The notes under the pieces: model-generated | Databases searched by the model: none | Seen by the model: the letters and a program-made list of their open reading frames with translations, nothing else | What the model was told of the DNA's origin: nothing | Position numbers and translations under genes: made by a program | Assembly: GCF_041410465.1 (NCBI RefSeq) | Contig: NZ_CP166961.1 | Span: 2,108,001 to 2,172,000, forward strand | Reading direction: 5' to 3' | DNA: 64,000 bases | Origin: Thalassotalea sp. 273M-4 | GTDB lineage: Bacteria > Pseudomonadota > Gammaproteobacteria > Enterobacterales > Alteromonadaceae | In this document: positions 7,789 to 17,477 of the stretch, piece by piece | How positions within the stretch are numbered: the first letter of the stretch is position 1 | Layout of the letters: every line of letters starts with the position of its first letter

Positions 7789-10272
7789 TTACTCGTAACG
7801 CAGTGCTGATATTGGGTTGGCTCGCGCCACTTTTATTGAATTACTTGCTACGGTTAACCAAGCAATGGTTAAAGCAAATAGCCCTGATAACGCACACATT
7901 AATATTATGGTGACACTATCAATACGGTAAACAAAAGTTTGGAGCCAGTCACTCATAAAGTAAAAGGCAACAGGCCATGCCACTAGACACGCGATTAATA
8001 CTGGTTTCGAAAATTGCAACACTAACATGGTGACAATCTTGATAACACTGGCGCCCATCACTTTACGAATACCAATTTCTTTGGTGCGACGGTATGCACT
8101 AAAACTGGCTAAGCCGTAAAGCCCTAAACAAGCAACAAAGATCGCAAGCCCTGAGAATGCAGCAAATAAAGTCGCTTCACCTTGCTCTTGTTGATACAAC
8201 TCGGCAATCGAGTCTTCAACAAAGCCATGTGAAAAAGGAATATTTGGTACCTGTTGGCGCCATATTGCTTGTGCATCGTTTTTAATCAACTCTGGATCGC
8301 CGGTAAAGCGAACACTGATGCTTCTGCCATAGCTATGACTTAATGGGTAAACCTCGGGACGAATGGTTGAGCGTAAGCTTGAGAAGTGAATATCTTCCAC
8401 CACACCAATTACCGTTAAGTTAAGCGATAAGTTCTCTGTTGGGTTACCTCGAGAGGTAATAACGGTTTTTCCGATGGCCTCTTGTGGAGTGCCTAAGCCA
8501 AGACGTTTGAGTGCCGACTCGTTAATCACAATAGTCCCATCAAAACCTTCACCATTTCGAAGTTGTTCGGTAGTTGGACTTTGATCATTACGCTCTCTGT
8601 CGTAGGTTCGCCCCGCCACTAAGTTGATTTGATAAGTTTCAAAAAAGTCATAGCCGACCCCACGTTGACCGATAAGAATCGGATCGTCAGTGCTCATTTC
8701 AGGGGTACGCATCATGGTATTATTTTCGTTACTACTTCCCGGCGTTTCATTTGAATAAGTGATATTGGTCACCTGTGGCAGCTTGCGTAGCTCCTCAATG
8801 ATGGTTTCTCGTTTGTTTGACGCTTCTTCTTGCCCCACACGGAAAATAACCATCACATTATCTTTGTTATACCCAGCGTCCATATTAAGAGCATACTGAA
8901 TTTGACTATAAACTACCGCGGTTGAGACAAACAAACCAATAGATACCGCAAACTGAAACACCACTAACGCGGCACGTAGTTTAACAGAGGCTTTGGTTTC
9001 GGCAGATTTATTGGCTTTTAATACCTTTGCAGGACGAAAGTGTGACAACACAAACGCCGGATATAATCCGCTAATTAAACCAACAACCAGAGCAAATCCG
9101 GCTAAGCCGGTTAAATTTGAAGCCGTATAACTGACGCTTAATTGCTTGTTTAATACTTCGTTATACATTGGTAATGTCAGCTCGACTAAACCAAAGGCTA
9201 AAATAAACGCCATTGAGGTCATTAAAACCGATTCACCCAAGAACTGCACAATAAGATTGGTTCGCGAAGCGCCTAATACTTTACGCAAAGACACTTCTTT
9301 GGCTCGTTTACTCGCTTGTGCAGTCGACAAGTTCATAAAATTGATACACGCTATCAACAATATCAGCGCAGCAACCGCTGAAAAGGTGACCACCATGGTT
9401 TTATTACCTTGTGGTCTCATTTCACCAAAGCCGGTTGCTTCTAGATGTAAATCTTTGATGTTCATTGCGGTAACCGAAATAAAGTCCGAACTTTTAGCGT
9501 CGTCACCACCAAAGGGTAATTTCGGGAAATTGTTATTGGTGAACATGTCAAATTCACTGTTTAAGGTGTCTAAATCACTCGCTGTTTTGGTGGTAAAATA
9601 AAGCTGAGAATTTATTGAAAACCAAGCATGAAACATATATTGCTCAGTTTCCCAATCTTTCTCGTCAATCAATACCAGCATCGGTAAATCGAGCTGCGTG
9701 TTATCAGGTAAATCTTTAATGATTGCAGCGACTTTATAGTCACGCTGAAAGTGATTAAAATCGAGGCTTAAGATTTTATCTAATGGTTCTTCATCGGCAA
9801 AAAACTTGTACGCCATACTTTCATTAAGCACGATTGAGTGATTATCAGCTAAGGCCGCTTTTAAATCACCTTTAACCACCTCTAAGTCAAATACGTCAAC
9901 AAATTCGCTATCGACCAAACGCACGTCTTCAACAAAGTTTTCTCCATTGTAGGTAATGGTCGGTCCCCATCCTCCGATGCGCGTTGCATGTTCAACCTGA
10001 GCAAAATCTTTTTTCAACGCATGTATCATAGGGCCAGGAGAAGACACCCCGTTCATCTCATCACGCCCTGGTACTTTAAAGGTAATATGAGCGCGATGAA
10101 TGCGGTCGGCTTTTTGCCAAAATTGGTCGTAACTTGTTTCATGTTTTACGTACAACATGATCATCACTACAGCAGCCAAACCAATGGCTAAACCAAAAAT
10201 ATTTATGGCACTAAAAAGCTTATTATTTAAGATGTTGCGCCAGCCACTGGTAATATAATTAGACAATAACAT
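7789..10272 (-). CDS. ABC transporter permease, MacB/FtsX type with two permease modules
   Basis: 827 residues. After an N-terminal transmembrane helix (about 21-41) comes a large periplasmic MacB-type domain to about 270. An FtsX helix bundle follows (about 290-430, with ASKRAKEVSLRKVLGASR). The pattern then repeats: helix, periplasmic domain and a second FtsX bundle (ASFSAYRRTKEIGIRKVMG to the end). This eight-helix form is common in marine Alteromonadales and Bacteroidetes. It should pass mechanical force from the ATPase to a periplasmic substrate or pump rather than form a pore. It is the last gene of a three-gene operon, 12 bases after the ATPase gene, with AAGGAAG as ribosome site. Confidence 0.9.
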   Translation of the reverse strand: MLLSNYITSGWRNILNNKLFSAINIFGLAIGLAAVVMIMLYVKHETSYDQFWQKADRIHRAHITFKVPGRDEMNGVSSPGPMIHALKKDFAQVEHATRIGGWGPTITYNGENFVEDVRLVDSEFVDVFDLEVVKGDLKAALADNHSIVLNESMAYKFFADEEPLDKILSLDFNHFQRDYKVAAIIKDLPDNTQLDLPMLVLIDEKDWETEQYMFHAWFSINSQLYFTTKTASDLDTLNSEFDMFTNNNFPKLPFGGDDAKSSDFISVTAMNIKDLHLEATGFGEMRPQGNKTMVVTFSAVAALILLIACINFMNLSTAQASKRAKEVSLRKVLGASRTNLIVQFLGESVLMTSMAFILAFGLVELTLPMYNEVLNKQLSVSYTASNLTGLAGFALVVGLISGLYPAFVLSHFRPAKVLKANKSAETKASVKLRAALVVFQFAVSIGLFVSTAVVYSQIQYALNMDAGYNKDNVMVIFRVGQEEASNKRETIIEELRKLPQVTNITYSNETPGSSNENNTMMRTPEMSTDDPILIGQRGVGYDFFETYQINLVAGRTYDRERNDQSPTTEQLRNGEGFDGTIVINESALKRLGLGTPQEAIGKTVITSRGNPTENLSLNLTVIGVVEDIHFSSLRSTIRPEVYPLSHSYGRSISVRFTGDPELIKNDAQAIWRQQVPNIPFSHGFVEDSIAELYQQEQGEATLFAAFSGLAIFVACLGLYGLASFSAYRRTKEIGIRKVMGASVIKIVTMLVLQFSKPVLIACLVAWPVAFYFMSDWLQTFVYRIDSVTIILMCALSGLFALTIAWLTVASNSIKVARANPISALRYE

Positions 10273-10284
10273 GATAACTTCCTT

Positions 10285-10968
10285 TTAAATCGCGACTTTT
10301 AACTTAGGCTCTTGTAATTGCCCATCGAGTAAGTTGACCACTCGATTAGCGTACTCGGCATGGCTTGGCGAGTGAGTCACCATAATAATGGTCGTTCCTT
10401 CGTTATTCAGCTGTTGCAACATCTCCATGACTTCACGACCATGTTCACTATCTAAGTTACCGGTTGGCTCATCGGCTAGGATCACACTTTGGTTGCCCAC
10501 CACCGCACGGGCAACCGCGACCCGTTGTTGTTGACCACCCGATAGTTGACTTGGCATATGCTTAGCACGGTGATCGATACCAACCTTTTTTAGCACCTTA
10601 GCCACGCGTTGTTTGCGCTCTTGTTTAGATACATCATGATATAACAAGGCCAGTTCAACATTTTCTTCAACGGTTAATTCATCAATCAAATTGAAGCTCT
10701 GAAAAATAAAACCAACATGTTGTTTACGAATTTTGGCTAAATGGCTTTCAGAGTAACCTGCAATATTTTCTCCATTAAATAAGTATTTACCCTCTGACGG
10801 TGAATCTAGCATGCCAATGGTATTTAACAAGGTTGACTTACCGCAGCCGCTTGGGCCCATAATGGCCACAAACTCGCCTTGGTTAATGGTTAAATTAATA
10901 CGGTCTAAGGCCGTGGTTTCAATGTCTTCAGTTTGAAAACGTTTGCTTAAATTCTCTAGTGTTAACAT
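10285..10968 (-). CDS. ABC transporter ATP-binding protein, MacB/LolD type
   Basis: 227 residues, one nucleotide-binding domain. Walker A GPSGCGKST at 38-46, signature LSGGQQQR at about 142-149, Walker B VILADEPTG with Asp166-Glu167, and the switch His in MVTHS near 199 are all intact. It powers the adjacent FtsX-type permease from the cytoplasmic side. It lies between the adaptor gene (45 bases upstream) and the permease gene. The LolD/MacB subfamily usually drives lipoprotein, peptide or antibiotic export; the substrate here is unknown. Confidence 0.92.
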   Translation of the reverse strand: MLTLENLSKRFQTEDIETTALDRINLTINQGEFVAIMGPSGCGKSTLLNTIGMLDSPSEGKYLFNGENIAGYSESHLAKIRKQHVGFIFQSFNLIDELTVEENVELALLYHDVSKQERKQRVAKVLKKVGIDHRAKHMPSQLSGGQQQRVAVARAVVGNQSVILADEPTGNLDSEHGREVMEMLQQLNNEGTTIIMVTHSPSHAEYANRVVNLLDGQLQEPKLKVAI

Positions 10969-11013
10969 AAGATTATCCCTTTATTACTGTCTACTTTTAC
11001 TATTTTTATATTA

Positions 11014-12270
11014 TTAAGAGTCGGTTAATTTGAGTGTGCTCATTTCAAGAAAGCTGCTGTAAGGTGACGTAATGACTTGCTCCCCTTCATCTAACCCTTC
11101 TAGCACTTCAATGAAACGATTATTACGACGACCTAAGCGCACGTTTCGGCGCACGGCCGTTTCGCCATCGGCACTGACCACAAAAAGCCAGTTACCGCCG
11201 GTATCTTGGAAAAACGCCCCATTGGGGATCAGTGGTACTTCACTAGGATCGCCTAGGGTTAATTTAGTTTGCAAAGATTGGCCTCGACGAATACCCGTTG
11301 GTTGGTTTTGAACAAAGGTTAAGTCAACTTGAAACTGACCATTTTTTACGTTGGGGTATATTTTTGACACGGCCAGTTCAAAGTCATCGCCATTTTTGTT
11401 GATTGTCGCGGTTTGACCAAGGTCGATGCGCTCTAGATAAAATTCATCAATCGATGCTTCTAACTTAAAATTATCTGGATCGTCAATTTGACCAATGCGC
11501 TCACCTCGTTGAATTGATTGCCCTACTTCAATATTAAAGCCAGACAATTTGCCTGCCACTGGAGCTTTCATATTCAGGTTTTCCATGTTTTGCCTTGCAA
11601 ACTGCAGACTTTCTTCTAACCGTGCGCCGGTGGCTTGTAAGAAACTCAATTGCTGTTGTTGCATTAAAGCATCGGTTTTTTGGCTCTCTAGAGTCACCTG
11701 TTTGCGCTTGGTGTAATACTCCAGTAAATCTTCATTTTCTCTAAGTGCATTATCTGAAATACTGCCATTGGCATACATCACTCGCTGCCTTTCAACTAAC
11801 CGAGTTAGGCGTTTAATTTGGTAATCGATTTCAATTAAGTTGCGCTTGTGACTTAATTTATTTTGCTCAAGAGACAATTCAATGCTACGCATATTATTGA
11901 GTTGCTCGGTAACGGCCGCTTCATTGCGCATGACATCAAGTTGTAATTGGGTGTTTGAAAGTTTAACGATGGCTTGTCCTGGTCTGACAATACTGCCATC
12001 TTCAATGAGCACTTGCTCTACTCGACCACCTTCTACGGCATCTAAATAGACCGTTTGCAAAGGGGTTACTTTACTGCGAATTGGAATAAAATCTTCAAAG
12101 GTGCCAAATTGAACTTTAGAAATGGTAATGTTTTGACTGGCAAGAGATAAGGATTTCCCTGTCGATTGTACAGAATAAATCTTAGCGATAAATGCGACGG
12201 CCATAATGACAATGGCAGCAACGCCTATTTTGCCCCAAGGGGTATTTTTTCGTTCTATTTTTCTATCCAT
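11014..12270 (-). CDS. Periplasmic adaptor (HlyD/membrane fusion) of the ABC exporter
   Basis: 418 residues. A single N-terminal membrane helix (about 13-31) anchors it in the inner membrane. Barrel and lipoyl halves (VEQVLIEDGSIVRPGQAIVKL and APVAGKLSGFNIEVGQSI) flank a coiled-coil hairpin of about 140 residues (roughly 90-230). This is the usual adaptor layout linking an inner-membrane pump to an outer-membrane channel. It is the first gene of the operon and no outer-membrane factor gene lies nearby, so a TolC-like channel must be encoded elsewhere. The ribosome site is weak. Confidence 0.88.
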   Translation of the reverse strand: MDRKIERKNTPWGKIGVAAIVIMAVAFIAKIYSVQSTGKSLSLASQNITISKVQFGTFEDFIPIRSKVTPLQTVYLDAVEGGRVEQVLIEDGSIVRPGQAIVKLSNTQLQLDVMRNEAAVTEQLNNMRSIELSLEQNKLSHKRNLIEIDYQIKRLTRLVERQRVMYANGSISDNALRENEDLLEYYTKRKQVTLESQKTDALMQQQQLSFLQATGARLEESLQFARQNMENLNMKAPVAGKLSGFNIEVGQSIQRGERIGQIDDPDNFKLEASIDEFYLERIDLGQTATINKNGDDFELAVSKIYPNVKNGQFQVDLTFVQNQPTGIRRGQSLQTKLTLGDPSEVPLIPNGAFFQDTGGNWLFVVSADGETAVRRNVRLGRRNNRFIEVLEGLDEGEQVITSPYSSFLEMSTLKLTDS

Positions 12271-12641
12271 AGTGACTACTGTTATGTGCTTGTTAATAAA
12301 ATAAACATGGCGAAATACACCACTTACAACAAATTAACAGCAGTAACCGTGCCATTTTTATAAGTAACTGTATTTAATGACTTTTTTATTATCACTCTAC
12401 TGAAAGGTTACTTTTTAATTACGTAATTAAACGAATAGTTAGTCAAAAACACGACTTAGATAAGATAGTTTTAAAAAATTGGCCAAAAGCGCGCAAAGAT
12501 AAAGCGTTATGGCATTAGAAAGGAAGGTTAAGCCAGCTTAAAAAATCAATTGTGAAAGATGGAAAGGCAAGTTTGAACGTCCTAACAGCAATGCGATGAC
12601 TTTAGCATTGCTCCTAGGACAGTCGGCTAAAGGCTTAATCG
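12271..12641. other. Intergenic region upstream of the ABC operon
   Basis: No gene is supported in these 371 bases. The part next to 12270 should hold the promoter of the adaptor-ATPase-permease operon. A long inverted repeat at 12579-12620 is listed separately. Confidence 0.5.
12579..12620. repeat. Interrupted hairpin, 6 + 8 bp stem
   Basis: GTCCTA (12579-12584) pairs with TAGGAC (12615-12620), and AGCAATGC (12587-12594) with GCATTGCT (12605-12612), around a 10-base loop and a 2x2 internal loop. No T-tract follows on either strand, so it does not look like a standard terminator. Confidence 0.5.
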
Positions 12642-12869
12642 TTAGATGGTGCCTTTAATTTTACAACCAAAGAAAATGAGTTCTTTTTCAAAGTTAGAGC
12701 GATTCATATAATCGTTTTCTAGTGATAAAACTTTGTGGGCACTGGATAAATCACCGCCTTGGTGAATATTAGCGGTTGTACAGTTTGCCTCGTTAAACAT
12801 GGTCGTTTGTAAAAACAGGGCAGATAAAATAACTATAACGACTAGGCTGGTTGCAATTAACTTCTTCAT
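12642..12869 (-). CDS. Small exported or membrane-anchored protein, unknown
   Basis: 75 residues. The N-terminus KKLIATSLVVIVILSALFL is a signal peptide or membrane anchor. The mature part has two Cys (CTTANIHQ and FFGCKI), which might form a disulfide in the periplasm. GGAT lies 6 bases before the ATG on the minus strand, supporting translation. No family is recognised. It sits alone between the ABC exporter operon and the MFS gene, both on the same strand. Confidence 0.5.
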   Translation of the reverse strand: MKKLIATSLVVIVILSALFLQTTMFNEANCTTANIHQGGDLSSAHKVLSLENDYMNRSNFEKELIFFGCKIKGTI

Positions 12870-12992
12870 TTTTTATCCAATTTTTTGTTTTATTTATTCG
12901 CAGAATCAAATGATTTTATCAGCTGGAATAATAAATACCACTGTTGTGGCTAAATTGAATCAAAGTGGCAACAACCAACCTCGCTTTTTCTT

Positions 12993-14189
12993 TTACTTTA
13001 AGGTCGCCTGAATTTGCTCAAAGTTTGGTGAACACCAACGGGCAAACGCCACCCAAAACAAAGGCAGTGCCATTAAAATGGCCAGTATTTCACTGCCAGA
13101 AATTGGTAACAACTGCAATAGGCCAACCAAAACCGAGGCTCCGGTCATTTGAAATAACCCCATTAAGGCTGAAGCCGTTCCTGCATTATCGCCAAAGGGC
13201 TTTAACGCAGCGCCACCGCTTAAGCCAAATAAAATACAAAATCCGACACTGGCACAATATACCGGTAACATGTAAGCCAATGGATTTACCGATTGCTTAA
13301 ACAACACCAAGCCGATGCCACTGAATAAACAGGCAAATACCGCAACTTTTAAAGCATTACGTTTACCAACTTTATGAATAAAACGAGGCGCAATAAATGC
13401 GGCCAAAATGTTAATGGCCGCATTGGAGCCAAACCACAATGAAAAGGCAAAAGGCGATTGCAGCATTTTCACCATTAGCACCTCGGTTGACGTCGTGACA
13501 TAGCCAATAATAATGGCCATCGACAACATAATAAGCCCCGTATGAAAACGAAATACAGGGTGTTCAAGGACCCGACAATATCGCTCCCAGCTAATTAATT
13601 TAGCCTGTGTTGCGCTTTGCTCTGGCCTGGTTTCTGGTAACTTTAGGGCCACTAAAGCGCCGACCAAACACCCTATTACGGTGATCAGGTAGAAGTTATA
13701 ACGCCAACCACCAAACTCCGTTAACAGGCCACCAAGCATAGGTGCAAGTGCAGGGATCACACAGATCACCCCATTAACATAACTGTACATAGTCGAAGAG
13801 CGCTCTGGCCCATAACAGTCGCGAATGCCCGACATCGCTGTGACAGATACCGCACATGCGCCTAAACCTTGTAATACTCTTGACAACCACAGAGTTTCAA
13901 TGTTGTTGGCAACACTGGCAAAAATACCGCCAATAACATAAAGTCCAATACCCAATAACGCCAATGGTCGACGGCCGTATTTATCAGCAAAGGGCCCGGC
14001 CAAAATTTGACCTATGCCCATCGCGGCCAGAAAAATAGCCACCGTTGCTTGCACATTACCCAGTTCGGTTTGTAGCGCCTGCGCCATCACCGGAATTGCA
14101 GGTAAAAAAACATCAATAGCTAATGGGCTTAAGATCACCAGCATCATAAAAATATAAAACGGAACGGTAACAGCTTGTTTCGTGTGCAT
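12993..14189 (-). CDS. Bcr/CflA family MFS drug efflux transporter
   Basis: 398 residues with about 12 transmembrane helices. The N-terminal LSPLAIDVFLPAIP and the loop GPFADKYGRRP are typical of Bcr/CflA drug:proton antiporters, which expel compounds such as bicyclomycin, chloramphenicol or sulfonamides. The loop motif at about residues 66-76 is the MFS motif A. Length is usual (about 400). It stands alone; the thiI terminator at 14340-14382 isolates it from the gene upstream. The real substrate cannot be read from the sequence. Confidence 0.88.
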   Translation of the reverse strand: MHTKQAVTVPFYIFMMLVILSPLAIDVFLPAIPVMAQALQTELGNVQATVAIFLAAMGIGQILAGPFADKYGRRPLALLGIGLYVIGGIFASVANNIETLWLSRVLQGLGACAVSVTAMSGIRDCYGPERSSTMYSYVNGVICVIPALAPMLGGLLTEFGGWRYNFYLITVIGCLVGALVALKLPETRPEQSATQAKLISWERYCRVLEHPVFRFHTGLIMLSMAIIIGYVTTSTEVLMVKMLQSPFAFSLWFGSNAAINILAAFIAPRFIHKVGKRNALKVAVFACLFSGIGLVLFKQSVNPLAYMLPVYCASVGFCILFGLSGGAALKPFGDNAGTASALMGLFQMTGASVLVGLLQLLPISGSEILAILMALPLFWVAFARWCSPNFEQIQATLK

Positions 14190-14339
14190 TTAAAACTCAA
14201 GTAAATTGTGCGTATAAGGGCTTCACACGCATTGGGGTTAAAATCATCAAGCATTTAAATTGTTTGTTAAACGCTTCTAAAAAGTGCTCAGCCGTTGGAC
14301 CAACGTTTGCCACTTTTGGTTGTTAAATAGAACGATAAA

Positions 14340-14382
14340 AACAAACAAGGCAATGATGTATACTGGTCTACATCATTGCCTT
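14340..14382 (-). terminator. Rho-independent terminator of thiI
   Basis: Perfect 14-bp stem (AAGGCAATGATGTA / TACATCATTGCCTT, arms 14347-14360 and 14369-14382) followed on the minus strand by TTGTTTGTTTTT. It lies about 77 bases past the thiI stop. Confidence 0.85.
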
Positions 14383-14458
14383 AAGCATTTGAATTTATTT
14401 AAAAGTTTCCTACCAACCTTGATTTAATAGGAATGGCAGATAAACCTAAGAGACAGTT

Positions 14459-15922
14459 TTATGGACGATATACTTTAACGTTCATAAAACCATTATCGTG
14501 TAAGTAAAGTGCTTGTAGCTTACTCATCACACCACGGTCACAGTAAAGCAAATAGCTTTTCTCTTGGTCTAAATCGCCAAACTGAGTGGCCAATTTGTAA
14601 AATGGAATATGAATAACTTCAACGTCGTCAATTTCAAGCGGATTGAGATCCTCTTCCTCAGGCGAGCGAATATCTACTATCACATTGTCGTGACCGGCAC
14701 TGTCCACCGTTTCAACATGGTCAACGGTCTTGACTTCTTCTTCAGTTTCTTTAGCGATGTCTCGAATATCTTGTACTCTCGCTTCTTCCACTACTTTGTC
14801 TAAGATTGACATATCAAAGTTTGCTTCTTCTGCTTCAATCTTTGACAACACCGCTTTTACGGTTGGTTTTTGCGAAATAACGCCGCAGTATTCTGGGATA
14901 GTTTTAGCAAAATCTTCAGTACCGATAACACGGGCGATATCGATAATATCTTGTTTGTCGTAAGCCACAAGAGGACGCAAAATTAATGTTTCGGTGACTC
15001 GGTCAATAACATTTAAATTGGTCAAGGTTTGACTTGAAACCTGGCCTAAGGCTTCTCCCGTAATTAACGCTTGAATACCCATACGCTCCGCAATTTGTGC
15101 CGCGGCTCGCATCATCATGCGTTTTAACACAACACCCATTTGGCCGTTTTCAATTTTTTCTAAAATTTCAGCGACAACTGGTTCAAAGTCAACGGCAAAG
15201 AATTTGACTTTATGCGAAGCACCATACTTATTCCATAAGTAATAACTGACTTGTTTAACCCCAAGTTCGTGCGCAGAGCCACCTAAATTAAAGAAACAGT
15301 AATGCGTACGAGCCCCTTTTTTGATCATTTGATAGCTGGCAACACCCGAATCAAAGCCACCTGACATCAATGATAAGACGTCTTCTTGCGTTGCAATAGG
15401 GAAGCCACCTAAGCCTTTGTGAGTTTCTGATATGATGTAAAGTTTGTCATCTTTGACGTCGATACGAATGGTCACATCAGGCTTTTTAAGTTGCACACGG
15501 GCAGACTCAACGTTTTGATTTAAGCCACCACCAACATACTGCTCTAACTCTAACGAGCTAAAGTCATGGATACCGGTGCGTTTAGCACGCACACAAAACG
15601 ATTTATTTTCAATCGTTTGACTATGACACTGTAAAGTTTTTTCGAAAATATCATGCAAACCGGTAAATTCAAATTGTTGTACTTCCAAAAACTGAGGTAT
15701 ACCTGGAATACACTTAATGGTATCAATTAAGGCTTGACGATTTTCAGGTGATTCATTCGGTGTTGTCACCTCAATGTTATCCCAGTTAACTCGGGTACGT
15801 GCTTGCTCATCCACTCGGCGAATGACATTCTTAATGTTAGAATCAAGAATTTTGGTAAAACGTCGACGAACAGGACGTGATTTGATGGTAATTTCGGATT
15901 GTAACTTTACGATAAATTTCAT
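14459..15922 (-). CDS. thiI: tRNA 4-thiouridine synthetase ThiI with rhodanese domain
   Basis: 487 residues, the long gammaproteobacterial form. A ferredoxin-like and THUMP region (1-165) binds tRNA. The PP-loop SGGFDS at 187-192 adenylates U8. Cys344 lies in EYCGVIS, and the rhodanese domain (about 400-487) carries its catalytic Cys in LLYCDRG near 461. It transfers sulfur from IscS to tRNA U8 and, in enterobacteria, to the thiamine thiazole pathway. Both Cys residues needed for persulfide relay are present. Its sulfur donor IscS is encoded at 43643-44857. It is a single gene with its own terminator. Confidence 0.96.
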   Translation of the reverse strand: MKFIVKLQSEITIKSRPVRRRFTKILDSNIKNVIRRVDEQARTRVNWDNIEVTTPNESPENRQALIDTIKCIPGIPQFLEVQQFEFTGLHDIFEKTLQCHSQTIENKSFCVRAKRTGIHDFSSLELEQYVGGGLNQNVESARVQLKKPDVTIRIDVKDDKLYIISETHKGLGGFPIATQEDVLSLMSGGFDSGVASYQMIKKGARTHYCFFNLGGSAHELGVKQVSYYLWNKYGASHKVKFFAVDFEPVVAEILEKIENGQMGVVLKRMMMRAAAQIAERMGIQALITGEALGQVSSQTLTNLNVIDRVTETLILRPLVAYDKQDIIDIARVIGTEDFAKTIPEYCGVISQKPTVKAVLSKIEAEEANFDMSILDKVVEEARVQDIRDIAKETEEEVKTVDHVETVDSAGHDNVIVDIRSPEEEDLNPLEIDDVEVIHIPFYKLATQFGDLDQEKSYLLYCDRGVMSKLQALYLHDNGFMNVKVYRP

Positions 15923-16326
15923 TATCTAGACCAATTAAATAAAAAACCGGCGCATTATACACCAATAACCGCACAGTGAGTATGTTGATTTAGTAAAGTT
16001 TAGTTACTCAAGCTTACTATGTCGTTAATTGCGTAAAGAAATGTCGTTCGTTGGTATTATCCTGCTCTTGCTAAAGGTATAATCATTTGACCCTAAGCAC
16101 TGGCTAAGGTAGTGTTGCGCCTATAGAATCGACCTTAGTCTGTCTTAACCTAATTTACGTGAAGAAAAATAAAACTAAAACAATCAAAAAACCTTCAAGT
16201 TAAAGTGTAATGTATTGTTTTTAATGTAATTTATACTTTAGAGCAATGCCATGCAGTAATCGCGAGAGTTTTTACCGGCGATAAAATAGGTTGATCACTT
16301 AGGTTTGATAACCATGCGAGGACAAA
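15923..16326. other. Divergent intergenic region between thiI and xseB
   Basis: 404 bases without a supported gene. It must contain the promoters of thiI (minus) and xseB-ispA-dxs (plus). TATAAT at 16078-16083 is a possible plus-strand -10 box, but no convincing -35 is seen 16-18 bases upstream. Confidence 0.4.
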
Positions 16327-16578
16327 ATGACTAGCAACAAAAACCAAAATCAAACGTTTGAAGAATCCATTAATGAACTCGAAAACATCGTTAATGACCT
16401 TGAACATGGCGATTTAAGCCTAGAACAATCGATGACTTTGTTTGAACGCGGACTTGCTTTAAGTAGCTTGAGTCAGGAAAAGCTAAACAAAGCAGAACAA
16501 AAAATTCAAATATTGTTGGCTAAAAATGGCGAACAAGAACTGCAAGATATTGATGATTCGGAGCTGACTCAATCGTGA
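16327..16578 (+). CDS. xseB: Exodeoxyribonuclease VII small subunit
   Basis: 83 residues, the normal size. The conserved core FEESINELENIVNDLE and the GDLSLEQSMTLFERG turn form the two-helix hairpin that binds XseA. The complex degrades single-stranded DNA to oligonucleotides. A strong GAGGAC ribosome site precedes the ATG. Its stop TGA overlaps the GTG start of ispA (16575-16578), so the genes are coupled. xseA is not in this window. Confidence 0.94.
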   Translation: MTSNKNQNQTFEESINELENIVNDLEHGDLSLEQSMTLFERGLALSSLSQEKLNKAEQKIQILLAKNGEQELQDIDDSELTQS

Positions 16579-17465
16579 TTCAGTTAGAAAATCTTACTCA
16601 ATACCAACAACGCATTGATAACTACCTCAACTTACAGTTGAGCATGTTAGCCATAAACGATAAAAAGTTACACGATGCGATGACTTATGGCCTACTTATT
16701 GGGGGTAAACGGTTAAGACCTTATCTGGTTTACTCTACGGCCTCAATGCTGGGTTTACCCTTAGAAGATGCCGACCCCATTGCAGCGGCGATAGAGTGCA
16801 TTCATGCTTATTCACTATTGCATGACGACTTACCCGCTATGGATGATGACGATTTAAGACGCGGCAAACCAACCTGTCACATTAAATTTGACGAAGCCAC
16901 GGCGATTTTGGCTGGTGATAGTTTACAAAGTTTAGCCTTTGATATTCTCGCCAATCATAAATTTGTCAGCATCAAGCCCAAAACCCAACTAAAATTAGTG
17001 CAAACTTTGGCTCAATCGGCGGGCTATTTAGGTATGTGTGGGGGGCAAGCGTTAGATATTGAAGCAACCAATAAACACATTTCGCTAGAGCAATTGCAAC
17101 AAGTGCATCGATTAAAAACAGGCGCTTTATTGAGTGCGGCTATTTTAATGCCAGCAATGTGTAATTTAGCATTACCTCAAGAGCACTTTGAAACCCTAAA
17201 ACAATACTCGGCCAATATAGGCTTATTGTACCAGGTACATGATGACATTATTGACATCACCAGCAGTGAAGAAATGCTTGGAAAACCTGCCGGCTCTGAT
17301 GTATTAGCAAACAAATCAACCTACCCTGCGCTACTTGGTTTAGACGGTGCGCTTGAAAAAGAACAAGAGTTATTTCAACAAGCTCTTTTCGCTTTAAGCA
17401 GTTTGCCATACAATACACAGAATTTATCGAATTTTTCTACGTTCTTAATTGAACGTACACATTAA
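16575..17465 (+). CDS. ispA: Farnesyl diphosphate synthase (geranyltranstransferase)
   Basis: 296 residues, starting at a GTG that overlaps the xseB stop. The first Asp-rich motif (HDDLPAMDDDD, Asp84-Asp92 region) and second (HDDIID, near 218-223) bind magnesium and the allylic diphosphate. GGKRLRP near 43-49 is the isopentenyl diphosphate site. It condenses IPP with DMAPP and GPP to farnesyl diphosphate for quinone and undecaprenyl lipid synthesis. It lies in the conserved xseB-ispA-dxs operon, 12 bases before dxs. Confidence 0.96.
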   Translation: MIQLENLTQYQQRIDNYLNLQLSMLAINDKKLHDAMTYGLLIGGKRLRPYLVYSTASMLGLPLEDADPIAAAIECIHAYSLLHDDLPAMDDDDLRRGKPTCHIKFDEATAILAGDSLQSLAFDILANHKFVSIKPKTQLKLVQTLAQSAGYLGMCGGQALDIEATNKHISLEQLQQVHRLKTGALLSAAILMPAMCNLALPQEHFETLKQYSANIGLLYQVHDDIIDITSSEEMLGKPAGSDVLANKSTYPALLGLDGALEKEQELFQQALFALSSLPYNTQNLSNFSTFLIERTH

Positions 17466-17477
17466 GTTTTACCATTT

